The translations under genes and the position numbers were made by a program. From WHTK01 sp965197795 (GTDB taxonomy: Bacteria; Chloroflexota; Dehalococcoidia; DSTF01; WHTK01), in contig OZ240228.1 of assembly GCA_965197795.1 (NCBI GenBank), positions 1 through 64,000 on the forward strand: a stretch of 64,000 nt of DNA. Direction: 5' to 3'. The notes under the pieces are model-generated. The model was given only the letters and a program-made list of their open reading frames with translations, made no database searches and was not told the DNA's origin. This document shows, piece after piece, positions 8,055 through 18,919 of the stretch; within the stretch, counting starts at the first letter, position 1, and every line of letters begins with the position of its first letter.

Positions 8055-8996
8055 TTAGGCGCCGATGACCGCTTTGAGCTCCTCGGTGCCCTTGGCGGCT
8101 GCGACGATTTTCGCCTTTTCTTCCTTGGAGACGGGCATCTCGTATATCTGCTCTGCGCCGCCGGCGCCAAGCTTCACCATGGTGCCGCAGAACACGCCGC
8201 TGACCCCGTACTCGCCGTCCAACGGCACTGCGCAGGGCAAGACGCGCTTCTCGTCCAGCAGGATCGATTCGACCATCGTCATCGTCGCGACTGAAGGGGC
8301 GAGGAAGGCTGAGCCGGTCTTGTATAGCTCGACCAGCTCGGCGCCACCGTTCATGGTTCGCTTGACGATGGCTTCGACCTTGTCCTTCGGCAGAAGGCTC
8401 TCGAGTGGGATACCGCCGACGCGGGCCTGGCTGACGATCGGCACCATCGTGGCGTCCGTGTGACCACCCAGGACGTAGGCGTGAACGTCGCGCGGCGCGA
8501 CGCCGGTTTCCATGGCGATGAAGGCGCGGAAGCGGGAGCTGTCCAGCATGCCGCCCTGTCCGATGATGCGCCCGCGCGGCAGCCCGGTGGCCTTGAGCGC
8601 CGCATGGCACATCACGTCCATCGGGTTGGCGAAGATGATAACAATGGCGTCCGGGCTCTGCGCGATCGCGTTCTTCGCGGCGTAGTCGCCGACGACTTCG
8701 GCGTTGCCCTGCAGCAGCTCTTCGCGCGTCATGCCCGGCTTGCGCGGCGCGCCGGAGGTGATCACGACGACGTCTGAGCCGGCCGTGGCGTCCCAGTCGT
8801 CCGTTGCGGTCAGGGTCGTTTCGAAGCCCGCGAAGGACGAGCCCTGATAGATGTCCAGCGCCTTGCCGTGGTGCTGGGCGAACTCCGCGACGTCCTTGAT
8901 CACGATGTCGCAGATGTTCTTCTCGGCGAGGCGGTAGGCCATGATGCCGCCCGTCTGTCCGCCGCCGACGATGGTTACCTTCTTGCGTGCGCTCAT
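8055..8996 (-). CDS. mdh: Malate dehydrogenase (LDH/MDH superfamily)
   Basis: NAD-dependent oxidation of malate to oxaloacetate. The Rossmann loop is VTIVGGGQTGG and the substrate loop is GAPRKPGMTREELLQGN; its arginines favour a dicarboxylate over lactate. Asn-Pro of ANPMDVM, the Asp/Arg region SSRFRAFIA and the catalytic His of VLGGHTDATMVP are all present. The frame opens at 9008, but AGGGG sits just before the ATG at 8996, which gives MSARKKV. It lies next to the fumarase genes, which supply malate. An overlapping long frame on the same strand is a codon-bias shadow. Confidence 0.94.
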   Translation of the reverse strand: MSARKKVTIVGGGQTGGIMAYRLAEKNICDIVIKDVAEFAQHHGKALDIYQGSSFAGFETTLTATDDWDATAGSDVVVITSGAPRKPGMTREELLQGNAEVVGDYAAKNAIAQSPDAIVIIFANPMDVMCHAALKATGLPRGRIIGQGGMLDSSRFRAFIAMETGVAPRDVHAYVLGGHTDATMVPIVSQARVGGIPLESLLPKDKVEAIVKRTMNGGAELVELYKTGSAFLAPSVATMTMVESILLDEKRVLPCAVPLDGEYGVSGVFCGTMVKLGAGGAEQIYEMPVSKEEKAKIVAAAKGTEELKAVIGA

Positions 8997-9119
8997 GTTT
9001 CCCCTCATGCATTGCTGGCGACGCCCGATGCCGCATCGCCGAGAGCCCTCGTTGGTCGTTAAGCGTCAGCACCGATGTGGTCCCCGGCGCGGCGGCCTAG
9101 ATCGTACTACGCTGCGGGC

Positions 9120-9707
9120 TTATGCTCCCGCCCTCTCGTGTACCAGGTCGTAGACCTCTCGCCAGCTGGCCGCGATCGGCGGGCCGAGGTCCTGGTTGGT
9201 GCTGTTGGCGAAGCAAATCGTGTAAAAGCCCTGCTCGCGCAGCAGGCGTATGTTATCCGGCGAGTCGTCGACGTAGATGTCGGCGCCTACCTGCTGTTTG
9301 TCCTTCATGAAGCAGAGGTCGCGGTACGGGATGCCGTTCCAGTCCAGCCAGTCCGTGGTCTGAGTCACCGCAGCGTTGTGGAAGAAGTCGATGTAGAGAC
9401 GATGCGTGATGATGCGGATGCGGACGCCCTCATCCGACAGCATGCGCAGGTAGCGCCGCGCGCCGGGGATCGTGGGGCAGCTGCGGAACAGCTCGCGCTG
9501 GGTGACGGCGAAGCGGTGTAGGCTGTCGTAGTCCTTGCGGTCCGTGACGCCCCACTCGCTCAGCTCGAAGGACGGCGTCCTGGTCAGCTCCTCGAGCGGC
9601 GTCTCGAACCACTCGGCGGCGATTTCACGCATACGGCTGTAGAAGTCGGCGCAGACCCCATCGAGGTCGACGCCGAGGATGAGGCCGTCGAGGCTCTTGT
9701 CAGACAC
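9120..9707 (-). CDS. HAD-superfamily 5'-nucleotidase-like hydrolase
   Basis: 195-residue HAD phosphatase of the 5'(3')-deoxyribonucleotidase type. Motif I is VDLDGVCADF (nucleophile and acid Asp), motif II is the Thr of IRIITHRL, the motif III Lys lies in FMKDKQQ, and motif IV is IYVDDSPDNI. Members dephosphorylate nucleoside monophosphates. Its GTG start at 9707 overlaps the end of purE by 8 bp, so it is translationally coupled to a purine biosynthesis gene. That supports a nucleotide substrate, though other phosphates are possible. Confidence 0.82.
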   Translation of the reverse strand: MSDKSLDGLILGVDLDGVCADFYSRMREIAAEWFETPLEELTRTPSFELSEWGVTDRKDYDSLHRFAVTQRELFRSCPTIPGARRYLRMLSDEGVRIRIITHRLYIDFFHNAAVTQTTDWLDWNGIPYRDLCFMKDKQQVGADIYVDDSPDNIRLLREQGFYTICFANSTNQDLGPPIAASWREVYDLVHERAGA

Positions 9708-10203
9708 GCGGGTCCGGATTGTCGAGCACGTTCTGCGTCTGGCGCGCCCGGTAGGCTCTCAGTTTTTCGCGAATGTCGCCGTCTTTGAGGGCAAGGATCT
9801 CGACGGCAAGTAACGCCGCGTTGATGGCGCCGGGGCGCCCAACCGCCAGCGTGCCAACCGGGATGCCGCCCGGCATCTGCACCATCGCCAGCAGCGAATC
9901 GAGGCCGTTGAGCGGGGTCGAGGCGATCGGCACGGCGAGCACCGGCAGCTGCGTCTTGGCGGCGATGACGCCTGCCAGGTGAGCGGCGCCGCCGGCCCCG
10001 GCGATGATCACCTGAACGCCGCGCTCCTCAGCTTTCGCCGCGTAATCGAGCACCTGGTCCGGCGTGCGGTGCGCCGACATGACCAGCGATTCGTGCGGGA
10101 TGCCGAGATCCTCGAGTGTCTTGCCGGCGTGCGACATGACCTCCGGCCAGTCCGACTTCGAGCCCATGATCACGGCGACGAGGGGGTTGGGGGAGTTGGT
10201 CAT
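9700..10203 (-). CDS. purE: N5-carboxyaminoimidazole ribonucleotide mutase PurE
   Basis: Class I PurE, which converts N5-CAIR to CAIR in purine biosynthesis. Conserved pieces are VAVIMGSKSDWPEV, the active-site His loop SAHRTPDQ, and GAGGAAHLAGVIAAKT followed by PVLAVPI and MPGGIPVGTLAVG. The start ATG at 10203 overlaps the hicB TGA (TGATG), giving 167 residues; the frame remains open to 10245, but that extension lies inside hicB. The purK partner is not in the window. The coupling to a toxin-antitoxin pair is unusual. Confidence 0.93.
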   Translation of the reverse strand: MTNSPNPLVAVIMGSKSDWPEVMSHAGKTLEDLGIPHESLVMSAHRTPDQVLDYAAKAEERGVQVIIAGAGGAAHLAGVIAAKTQLPVLAVPIASTPLNGLDSLLAMVQMPGGIPVGTLAVGRPGAINAALLAVEILALKDGDIREKLRAYRARQTQNVLDNPDPRV

Positions 10204-10469
10204 CAGATAGATGAGGCCTGAGGAAGCGGCAGATTGAGCTCCCATCGCCGTACGCCGTCGTCGTCGTTCACGACGGGTTCGTGTTGCTTCAAGTTGGCGA
10301 ATTCTTCACCGTCCTCAAGCTTTACTTCGAGAACGAGCTCGATGGCCTCACGGATGTTGTGGTCCATTTCGTCCAGCGTGTCTCCTTGCGAAACGCATCC
10401 CGGCAGCTCCAGGCATTCACCCCAGAAGCCGCCAGATTCGTCTTCGTGCACCAGGACCGTGAACTTCAT
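10203..10469 (-). CDS. hicB: HicB-family antitoxin
   Basis: 88-residue HicB-like protein: MKFTVLVHEDESGGFWGECLELPGC is the partially degenerate RNase H-like fold of the family, and the region QGDTLDEMDHNIREAIELVLE is the typical helix. It lacks an added DNA-binding C-terminus, ending instead in an acidic tail. AGGGG precedes the ATG. It lies 9 bp after the hicA-like gene, and its stop overlaps the purE start. It should neutralise the HicA product, although standalone HicB-like proteins also exist. Confidence 0.85.
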   Translation of the reverse strand: MKFTVLVHEDESGGFWGECLELPGCVSQGDTLDEMDHNIREAIELVLEVKLEDGEEFANLKQHEPVVNDDDGVRRWELNLPLPQASSI

Positions 10470-10478
10470 CGCCGACCC

Positions 10479-10703
10479 CTAGATAAGGTTGAGGAACTCA
10501 GCCATCGTCAACCCAGACTGCTTGACGATGGCATTTAGCGTTCCAGGCTTCAGTATGCCAGAAGGTACCGGTACCGTGTGTCCATTGGGCATCTTGACGG
10601 CTCGGTGTCCTCCACGGGCTTGCCGCTCTACACCGCCGGCTCTCACCAGCGCTCGGATGGCTTGCTGCTGCCTTACATTCCGAGGCGTCCGCGAGGAAGT
10701 CAC
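10479..10703 (-). CDS. hicA: HicA-family mRNA interferase toxin
   Basis: 74-residue double-stranded-RNA-binding-fold toxin that would cut mRNA during stress. The signature is GGHRAVKMPNGHTVPVPSG, with the probable catalytic His, followed by LKPGTLNAIVKQSGLTMAEFL, which is typical of HicA. It starts with GTG at 10703 without a clear Shine-Dalgarno sequence, 9 bp after the aconitase stop. The hicA-hicB order is the usual one. No separate promoter could be recognised between aconitase and hicA, so read-through from acnA is possible. Confidence 0.85.
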   Translation of the reverse strand: MTSSRTPRNVRQQQAIRALVRAGGVERQARGGHRAVKMPNGHTVPVPSGILKPGTLNAIVKQSGLTMAEFLNLI

Positions 10704-10712
10704 GGACTGGTT

Positions 10713-13475
<2,763 letters not shown>

Positions 13476-13667
13476 CTTCGTCTCCTCTCGCCGTTCGATG
13501 CGCTACACGCAGCGCAGCGGCTGTTGACTGGATGGGCCCTTTACTAGAGATACGGGGCTTCAGGCTGGGTCTCGCCCGCGACTCCCCGATTGGCTCGGGG
13601 CCGTTGGGCCCGGGCTAAGCCTGCGAGAGCCTGACTCTGCCAGTATAGGTGAGGAGATAGACGGACT

Positions 13668-13910
13668 CTAGCGTCCATCGTGTAGCGCACCTTCGACAGC
13701 CCAATTTCCGCTGAGCTGGCGCTGCAACATCAAGATGAAACGCGCCAGGACCCAGCCCGAGAGCGCCCACCAGAGGCCGGTCAGTCCGAGGTCGAAGACG
13801 AGCACGCATAAAGCCAACGGCAGGAAGACGACGACTGTAATCGCCTGGGCGACCGCGATGAAGCGGTTATCTCCCGCACCGATCAGCACTCCGTCCACGG
13901 CAAGGCGTAG
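13668..13910 (-). pseudogene. C-terminal remnant of a MATE efflux transporter
   Basis: About 80 residues resembling only the last helices of a DinF-type MATE exporter: AVDGVLIGAGDNRFIAVAQ, VVVFLPLALCVLVFDLGLTG, LWWALSGWVLARFILMLQRQ and SGNW before the stop. The remaining roughly 350 residues of a normal MATE protein are missing. Upstream, the frame runs into 13911-13975 with no similarity and then antisense-like sequence over the carboxylase gene. It is a truncated relic, not an expressed gene. Confidence 0.65.
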
Positions 13911-13975
13911 GATCTCACGATCGTGGGGATGGCGCGGAGGCAGCGCGGGAAGTCGGAAGGCCGTCAAAAGAAGGG

Positions 13976-15517
13976 CTAGAGCGGGATGTTGCCGTGCTTC
14001 TTGTTCGGCAGGCGCTCCGCCTTGTTCGCCAGCATCTCGAGGTTGCGGATGATTTTCAGGCGCGTGTCCCGCGGGTCGATCACGTCGTCGATGTAGCCGC
14101 GAGAGGCCGACACGTAGGGGTTGGCGAAGCGCTCCTGGTAATCGGAGATCAACTGCTGGCGGCTTTCCGGCGCCAGCTCGAGCTGCGATCGGAAGACGAT
14201 GCCGACCGCCGCGTCGGGACCCGTGACCGCGATCGAGCCAGAAGGCCAGGCCAGATTGACGTCCCCCCCGAGGTGCTTGGAGCCCATCGCGATGTAGGCG
14301 CCGCCGAAGGCCTTGCGCAGGATGCATGTTACCTTCGGCACCGTGGCCTCGGCGTAGGCGTATACCAGCTTGGCGCCGTGCGTGATAATCCCACCGTGCT
14401 CCTGCGCCGTGCCGGGCAGGTAACCGCTGACGTCGGCGAAGGTGACGATCGGGATGTTGAAGCAGTCGCAGAAGCGGACGAAGCGCGCCGCTTTGAGCGA
14501 GGCGGCAATGTCCAGCGTGCCGGCGAGGTACAAGGGCTGATTGGCGACGAGGCCCACCGTGCGCCCGGCGAGGCGGGCCAGGCCTACGACGATGTTTTGC
14601 GCGTAGTCGGCGTGTACCTCCATGAAGTCGGCGCTGTCGACGACGCGGTAGATGACCTCACGCACGTCGTAGGGCTGCGACTCGTTCTCGGGCAGGATGC
14701 TCAACATCTCCTCGTCGCGGCGTCGCGCGTCATCGCCCATCTCGACCACGGGCGGGTCATCCATGTTGTTCAAAGGCAGGTATGAGACGAGTCGCCGCAC
14801 CTCGTTGAGGCAGTTTTCCTCGCTATCGACCGCGAAATGAGCAACGCCAGAACGCGTGGCGTGGACGCTGGCGCCACCTAGATCCTCGTCCGTGACCTGC
14901 TCCATCGTCACAGCCTTCACGACGTCTGGGCCGGTAATGAACATGTAGCTGTGGTTCTGGACCATGAAGACGTAGTCGGTGATCGAGGGAGAGTAGACCG
15001 CGCCGCCGGCGGTGGGACCCAGGATCACGGAAATCTGAGGCACTACACCCGATGCGCGGACGTTGCGGCGAAAGATCTCGCCGTAACCCTTGAGGCTCGT
15101 GACGCCTTCCTGGATACGTGCGCCGCCACCATCGTTGATACCGATGATCGGTACACCAGTCTTCAGCGCCAGGTCCATGACCTTGCAGATCTTCTCAGCG
15201 GCGACTTCGGACACGCTGCCGCCGATGACCGTGAAGTCCTGCGCGAAGATGCAGACGGGCCGGCCTTCGATCTTCGCGAAGCCGGTGACCACGGAGTCGC
15301 CGGGATACTGTTGCTGGTCGACACCGAATTCGGTGGCACGGTGCATGACGAGCGAGTCAAGCTCCTCGAAGCTGCCCTGGTCCGCGAGCATGTTGATCCG
15401 CTCGCGAGCCGTGAACTTGCCACGGTCGTGTTGTGCCTGGATGCGTCGCAGGCCACCGCCCTGCGCGGCCTGTTCTTTGCGACGGTTCAGGTCCTCAAGT
15501 CGGTGCTCGATGCTCAA
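13976..15517 (-). CDS. Acyl-CoA carboxylase carboxyltransferase (beta) subunit
   Basis: 513-residue carboxyltransferase of the PccB/AccD5/MmdA family, moving CO2 from biotin to propionyl- or acetyl-CoA. Features: ARERINMLADQGSFEELDSL, the oxyanion-hole segments GINDGGGARIQEGVTSLKGYGEIF and VTFADVSGYLPGTAQEHGGIIT, and GAKLVYAYAEATVPKVT. The start is TTG at 15517, preceded by AGGGG. No biotin carboxylase or biotin carrier gene is nearby, so the rest of the complex lies elsewhere. Propionyl-CoA is the commoner substrate for this branch; acyl specificity cannot be fixed from sequence. Confidence 0.92.
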   Translation of the reverse strand: MSIEHRLEDLNRRKEQAAQGGGLRRIQAQHDRGKFTARERINMLADQGSFEELDSLVMHRATEFGVDQQQYPGDSVVTGFAKIEGRPVCIFAQDFTVIGGSVSEVAAEKICKVMDLALKTGVPIIGINDGGGARIQEGVTSLKGYGEIFRRNVRASGVVPQISVILGPTAGGAVYSPSITDYVFMVQNHSYMFITGPDVVKAVTMEQVTDEDLGGASVHATRSGVAHFAVDSEENCLNEVRRLVSYLPLNNMDDPPVVEMGDDARRRDEEMLSILPENESQPYDVREVIYRVVDSADFMEVHADYAQNIVVGLARLAGRTVGLVANQPLYLAGTLDIAASLKAARFVRFCDCFNIPIVTFADVSGYLPGTAQEHGGIITHGAKLVYAYAEATVPKVTCILRKAFGGAYIAMGSKHLGGDVNLAWPSGSIAVTGPDAAVGIVFRSQLELAPESRQQLISDYQERFANPYVSASRGYIDDVIDPRDTRLKIIRNLEMLANKAERLPNKKHGNIPL

Positions 15518-15614
15518 ACAACCCCTCGCGGAGCCGTCACTCGACCCCTCATCGGCGCGTAAATCTCGCTAATCCTAGCACCGCGCCAAATTCGCGAACA
15601 ACCGGGACGGCTGC

Positions 15615-16325
15615 TTACGGAGTCTGCGTGCCGCCGCTACCCGTGCCGTCCTCACCACAGAAGGGCGGCGTGCCGGGCGGAAGGTCCAGCTCCTCTCCGA
15701 TCGAGAGCGAGGTAGCGTCGATGGCGTTGATGTCGAGCAGTTCGAGGACCCAGGCGTCCGGGTCATCGACGCAATGCTTCAGCGCGATCAGGAAGGGGTA
15801 GTCGCCGTCCTCGACGGCGTAGATTCCGGCGGCGCCGCTTCCGGGCGTTGCCGTGGCAGCCGTGCCGGTCGCCGAAGGCGGTGCGGTCGCTTGCGGCGTT
15901 GGCGTGTCGTCCTGGTTGCTGCCGTCATCGGTGGTGGCGGCGGCTTGCGGCACCCTGGGAAGGATCAGCTCCTGACCGGCCTGAAGCTGTCGGGCGTCTT
16001 CCATGCCGTTGAGGTCCAGCACTTCGGCCACCCAGGCCGCCTGGTCCTCGGGAGCGACACCGAGCTGCGAGGCGATGGCGCCCAGCGTGTCACCCGACTG
16101 CACGGCGTAGGTCGACTGTGAGCCGCCACCGCCGCCGCCGCTATCGCCTGCTTCACTTGTCCCGAGCGAGATGGGTGCGTTCAGGTTGACGGGTGGCGTC
16201 GCGGTTGGGATCGAGCTGGGGTTGTTGACGGACGGAATGTCGTCGTCACCGCCGAATATGTAGGTCTGGGCCAGGACGACCAAGATAATGACGCCAATAA
16301 TGGCGGCGATGAACTTAGCGCCCAT
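15615..16325 (-). CDS. Membrane-anchored LysM-domain protein
   Basis: 236 residues with an uncleaved N-terminal membrane anchor (residues 4-24, AAIIGVIILVVLAQTYIFGG). A Pro/Thr/Asn-rich spacer follows, then a clear LysM repeat (YAVQSGDTLGAIASQLGV...LQAGQELILP). After a low-complexity Thr/Ala/Gly linker there is a second, divergent LysM-like repeat (YAVEDGDYPFLIALKHCV...LSIGEELDLP). Two cysteines (in KHCVDD and PPFCGED) could pair outside the cell. LysM domains bind peptidoglycan-type glycans. GGGAGG precedes the ATG. It lies between the carboxylase and the M28 peptidase. Confidence 0.85.
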   Translation of the reverse strand: MGAKFIAAIIGVIILVVLAQTYIFGGDDDIPSVNNPSSIPTATPPVNLNAPISLGTSEAGDSGGGGGGSQSTYAVQSGDTLGAIASQLGVAPEDQAAWVAEVLDLNGMEDARQLQAGQELILPRVPQAAATTDDGSNQDDTPTPQATAPPSATGTAATATPGSGAAGIYAVEDGDYPFLIALKHCVDDPDAWVLELLDINAIDATSLSIGEELDLPPGTPPFCGEDGTGSGGTQTP

Positions 16326-16372
16326 GCAACGTCAGACCTCCCGGCGATATTAGCATCGTGTCCCCTCAGCCT

Positions 16373-17758
16373 CTAGCCCTGCGCATCGAGTGCTTCCAAT
16401 AGCGCCAGTCCCATACGCGCCGCCTGCTCTAGGTACTCGGGCCGCACGCGGTCCGAGACGTCCTGGGGCGTGTGCAGCAACGGGTCCTGCCAGCGGTGGA
16501 ACATGAGAGACGGGATGCCCTGGGCCAGGAAGCTGGCGTGATCGCTGCTGGTGCCACTGAGTGTGCTTAACGCTGTTTCGATGCCAAGGCTCGTCGCCAG
16601 ACCGCTCATGCGCTGTTGAAGCTCGCCGGAACCGATCAGCCGCCAGGTCTCGTTTCCGACGCCGACCATGTCGAAGTTAAGCATGGCCTTGATACGGTCC
16701 CTGTCCACCTGACTCAGCGTTGAAACGAAGTGGCGGCTGCCGAGCAAGCCGAGCTCCTCGGCCCCGAACAGGACGAAGCAATGGCTGCTGGCTTCGCCGC
16801 GGTTCATCAGGATGGCAGCGATCTCCAGGACGGTGGCTGTTCCGGTGGCGTTGTCGCTGGCGCCCGGCGCCTGTGGCACGCTGTCGTAGTGGCCGCCGGA
16901 GATGGTCTCGCACTCGGCGCCGGGCGGCCTGGCGATGACGTTGCGTGAGATCGAGTCGCTCAGAGAACCCACTCCCACTTCAGCGACGACCGAGCCGCCT
17001 TGCAATGCCGTGACCAGCATCTGTCCTTCCCTCTGCGAGATCGTGACGGCCGGAATCGGGACGGTATCGGCGGAGCCAAAAAACGTGCCCGTTGCGTTGT
17101 TGTAGATGATTACGGCGATCGCGCCGGCGGCGTCGGCATTCTGGACCTTCTCTTCGAAGAAGAGTGTGCCGCGTTCGATCAGGGCGATCGCGCCTGCCAC
17201 GTTGGCCGGGAAATCGCCCGGCGCGCCGACGCCGGGCACCAGGACGATGTTGCCCTCGACGGTGGCCGTCGGGCTGTTGGCCAGCGGCAACGTGGCGACT
17301 GTGCGCTCGACGGGTGACAGCAAGCTGAGGATGGAGCTGCGACCCTGCTCGTTGCCAATGCTGAACTCCTGGAGCGTGACCTCGTACGCGAGGCTTCGCA
17401 GGCGGTCGGCTATCTCATCTGCGGCGATGCGCTCTAACTCCGTGGCGCTGCTACGCGGGCTGACCGAGAGCGTGATGACGTCCTCGAGGATGCGCGCCCC
17501 GCTCGGTTCCAGCGCGCCGCTGGAAGCTCCGGGCCGTGAGGTCGGCGACAGCGCTGGTGTCGCGGTGGGCTCGCCGGCTGCGGTAGGAAGGGGTGCGGTT
17601 GGTTCACCGACGGGCGTGTTCGGCGCGGCCGTGCCAGGGAGGGCTTCACTTGTCGCGGTAGGGTCGGTACCGGCCGAGGACGAGCTGTTGCAGCTGGCGA
17701 GTAACAGCCCGGCGATCGCAAAGAATATCCAGAGCCCTCTAAGGCTTGTCGAACCCAT
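16373..17758 (-). CDS. M28-family zinc aminopeptidase, lipoprotein
   Basis: Extracytoplasmic metallopeptidase of about 461 residues. A signal peptide ends in the lipobox LLASC, followed by a Pro/Thr/Ala-rich linker. A protease-associated domain is in the middle (IALIERGTLFFEEKVQNADAAGA). The M28 catalytic domain has the zinc ligands in GGHYDSVPQAPGASDNATG (His, Asp), FGAEELGLLGSRHF (Glu base and ligand), NFDMVG (Asp) and LLHTPQDVSDRV (His). The frame opens at GTG 17770, but GGAGG lies just before the ATG at 17758. It probably trims peptides at the cell surface. Confidence 0.9.
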   Translation of the reverse strand: MGSTSLRGLWIFFAIAGLLLASCNSSSSAGTDPTATSEALPGTAAPNTPVGEPTAPLPTAAGEPTATPALSPTSRPGASSGALEPSGARILEDVITLSVSPRSSATELERIAADEIADRLRSLAYEVTLQEFSIGNEQGRSSILSLLSPVERTVATLPLANSPTATVEGNIVLVPGVGAPGDFPANVAGAIALIERGTLFFEEKVQNADAAGAIAVIIYNNATGTFFGSADTVPIPAVTISQREGQMLVTALQGGSVVAEVGVGSLSDSISRNVIARPPGAECETISGGHYDSVPQAPGASDNATGTATVLEIAAILMNRGEASSHCFVLFGAEELGLLGSRHFVSTLSQVDRDRIKAMLNFDMVGVGNETWRLIGSGELQQRMSGLATSLGIETALSTLSGTSSDHASFLAQGIPSLMFHRWQDPLLHTPQDVSDRVRPEYLEQAARMGLALLEALDAQG

Positions 17759-17819
17759 CCCTGCCTCCACCCCGCCCCGGCGACGGTCCCCACCGTCTTT
17801 GGCCTGAGATAGCCAGTCT

Positions 17820-18212
17820 TCAGGCGCGCTTCTTCCCTTTCAGGAATGCTTTGATTCGATCGGGCCAACTGGGCCCAGAGAGGTCCATGGTCTGCCCGCG
17901 CCAACGCTTCTCGTATCGGTTGGCTGCTGGGCCGCCTCGGGTGGAGATGATGAACGCCGTCGCGAATACGACCAGCGCCCCGACGAGGATCCAATACGCG
18001 CCGGGGACGCCACGCATGAAGAACGCGACGATGACGGCAAAGAGCGCCCACATCATTACCTTGCGTAAGGAGATACGCGACAGCCAGCGTTGGACCACGC
18101 TCCCGCCGGACGGCCCCTGCCGGCGCGGCGGCGGGCGGCCCGACTTGCGATCCGGGAAGTGCTCGATCTTTTTGAGAATCTCTTCGATTTCCCGCTCGAT
18201 ACGGTCGGCCAT
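17820..18212 (-). CDS. Small membrane protein, unknown function
   Basis: 130 residues: an acidic helical N-terminus (ADRIEREIEEILKKIEHF), a basic Pro/Arg linker, then two adjacent membrane helices at about residues 53-68 and 71-91 (VMMWALFAVIVAFFM; GAYWILVGALVVFATAFII). A basic tail with YEKRWRGQTMDLS follows. GGGG precedes the ATG. I recognise no named family. It lies between the M28 peptidase and the P-loop-like gene, all leftward, so it may share their transcript. Confidence 0.75.
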   Translation of the reverse strand: MADRIEREIEEILKKIEHFPDRKSGRPPPRRQGPSGGSVVQRWLSRISLRKVMMWALFAVIVAFFMRGVPGAYWILVGALVVFATAFIISTRGGPAANRYEKRWRGQTMDLSGPSWPDRIKAFLKGKKRA

Positions 18213-18266
18213 ACTCTGCCCCCAATATGCGGTACAACTATTGTAGCGTCCGCGGCGATAACTGGT

Positions 18267-18749
18267 CTAGATAGCCTCCTCCGACTGGAGTCTGTCGAGG
18301 ACGGTACTCATAATTTCCTCGAGACTGCAAGACGAATCGAAACTCATGGCGTTTGCACCGTGCCGGGTGCGATAGACGAAGCCGTTGGTGTCCTCCCCGG
18401 CGTGCAGGTGTACCGTGAGCGCCTTGCGCGTCATATTGCGCATCAACGCGACGAGCTGGTCGATGTCCTGTTCGTAGCGGTAGGTCTGGCCGTCGAGCTG
18501 ATGGAAGAAGACGCCCTCAACCACGACGTTGTAGCCGTTTCGCATGTAATTGGCGACCAGAAGTCGTAGCTGGATATGCGCCATGTCGAGTTCCGCCGTC
18601 GCGTCGTCTGAGGGTTGTGCGATGGCGCCTCCGAGTAGTTGGTCGACGCTAAGGACTGCCGACTTGCCGGGCAACTTTCGCGCCAGATGCCAGGCGGCCT
18701 GGTTATTGGCCGCAGACGTTCCGTAGATCACAGCAAGATAGCTCGCCAC
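18267..18749 (-). CDS. P-loop kinase-like protein with degenerate Walker A
   Basis: About 160 residues whose layout resembles small AAA_33/adenylate-kinase-like proteins. There is a first beta strand LAVIYG followed by TSAANNQAAWHLARKL where the GxxGxGKS loop would be, then VLSVDQLLGG and, later, a second strand YNVVVEGVF like the mid-protein strand of such kinases. The Walker A Lys is absent. The frame is open to an ATG at 18881, but GGAGGA sits 3 bases before GTG 18749, which places the first strand at the N-terminus as is normal for the fold. ATP binding is doubtful; function unknown. Confidence 0.6.
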   Translation of the reverse strand: MASYLAVIYGTSAANNQAAWHLARKLPGKSAVLSVDQLLGGAIAQPSDDATAELDMAHIQLRLLVANYMRNGYNVVVEGVFFHQLDGQTYRYEQDIDQLVALMRNMTRKALTVHLHAGEDTNGFVYRTRHGANAMSFDSSCSLEEIMSTVLDRLQSEEAI

Positions 18750-18919
18750 AGTTCCTCCATGATTATTATCTGCGCCGCAGCTGGCGTCTGACCGGGCTGC
18801 GGCTACAGGATGCGCTTTTTTTACACTCTCTTCGTATTCGACCGGTAACCGGACGGGAGCCTGCGGAGATTTAGGTTTCATAGCGCCGAAGCGCTAGACT
18901 TAGTCCTAGGAGGTTAAGG

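Noticed and set aside
8005..9072. 355-codon frame over malate dehydrogenase
   Set aside because: Arg/His-rich reading of the same strand in another frame; the MDH frame has all catalytic motifs.
13615..13809. 64-codon minus-strand frame after aconitase
   Set aside because: It overlaps the MATE remnant in another frame and has no motif.
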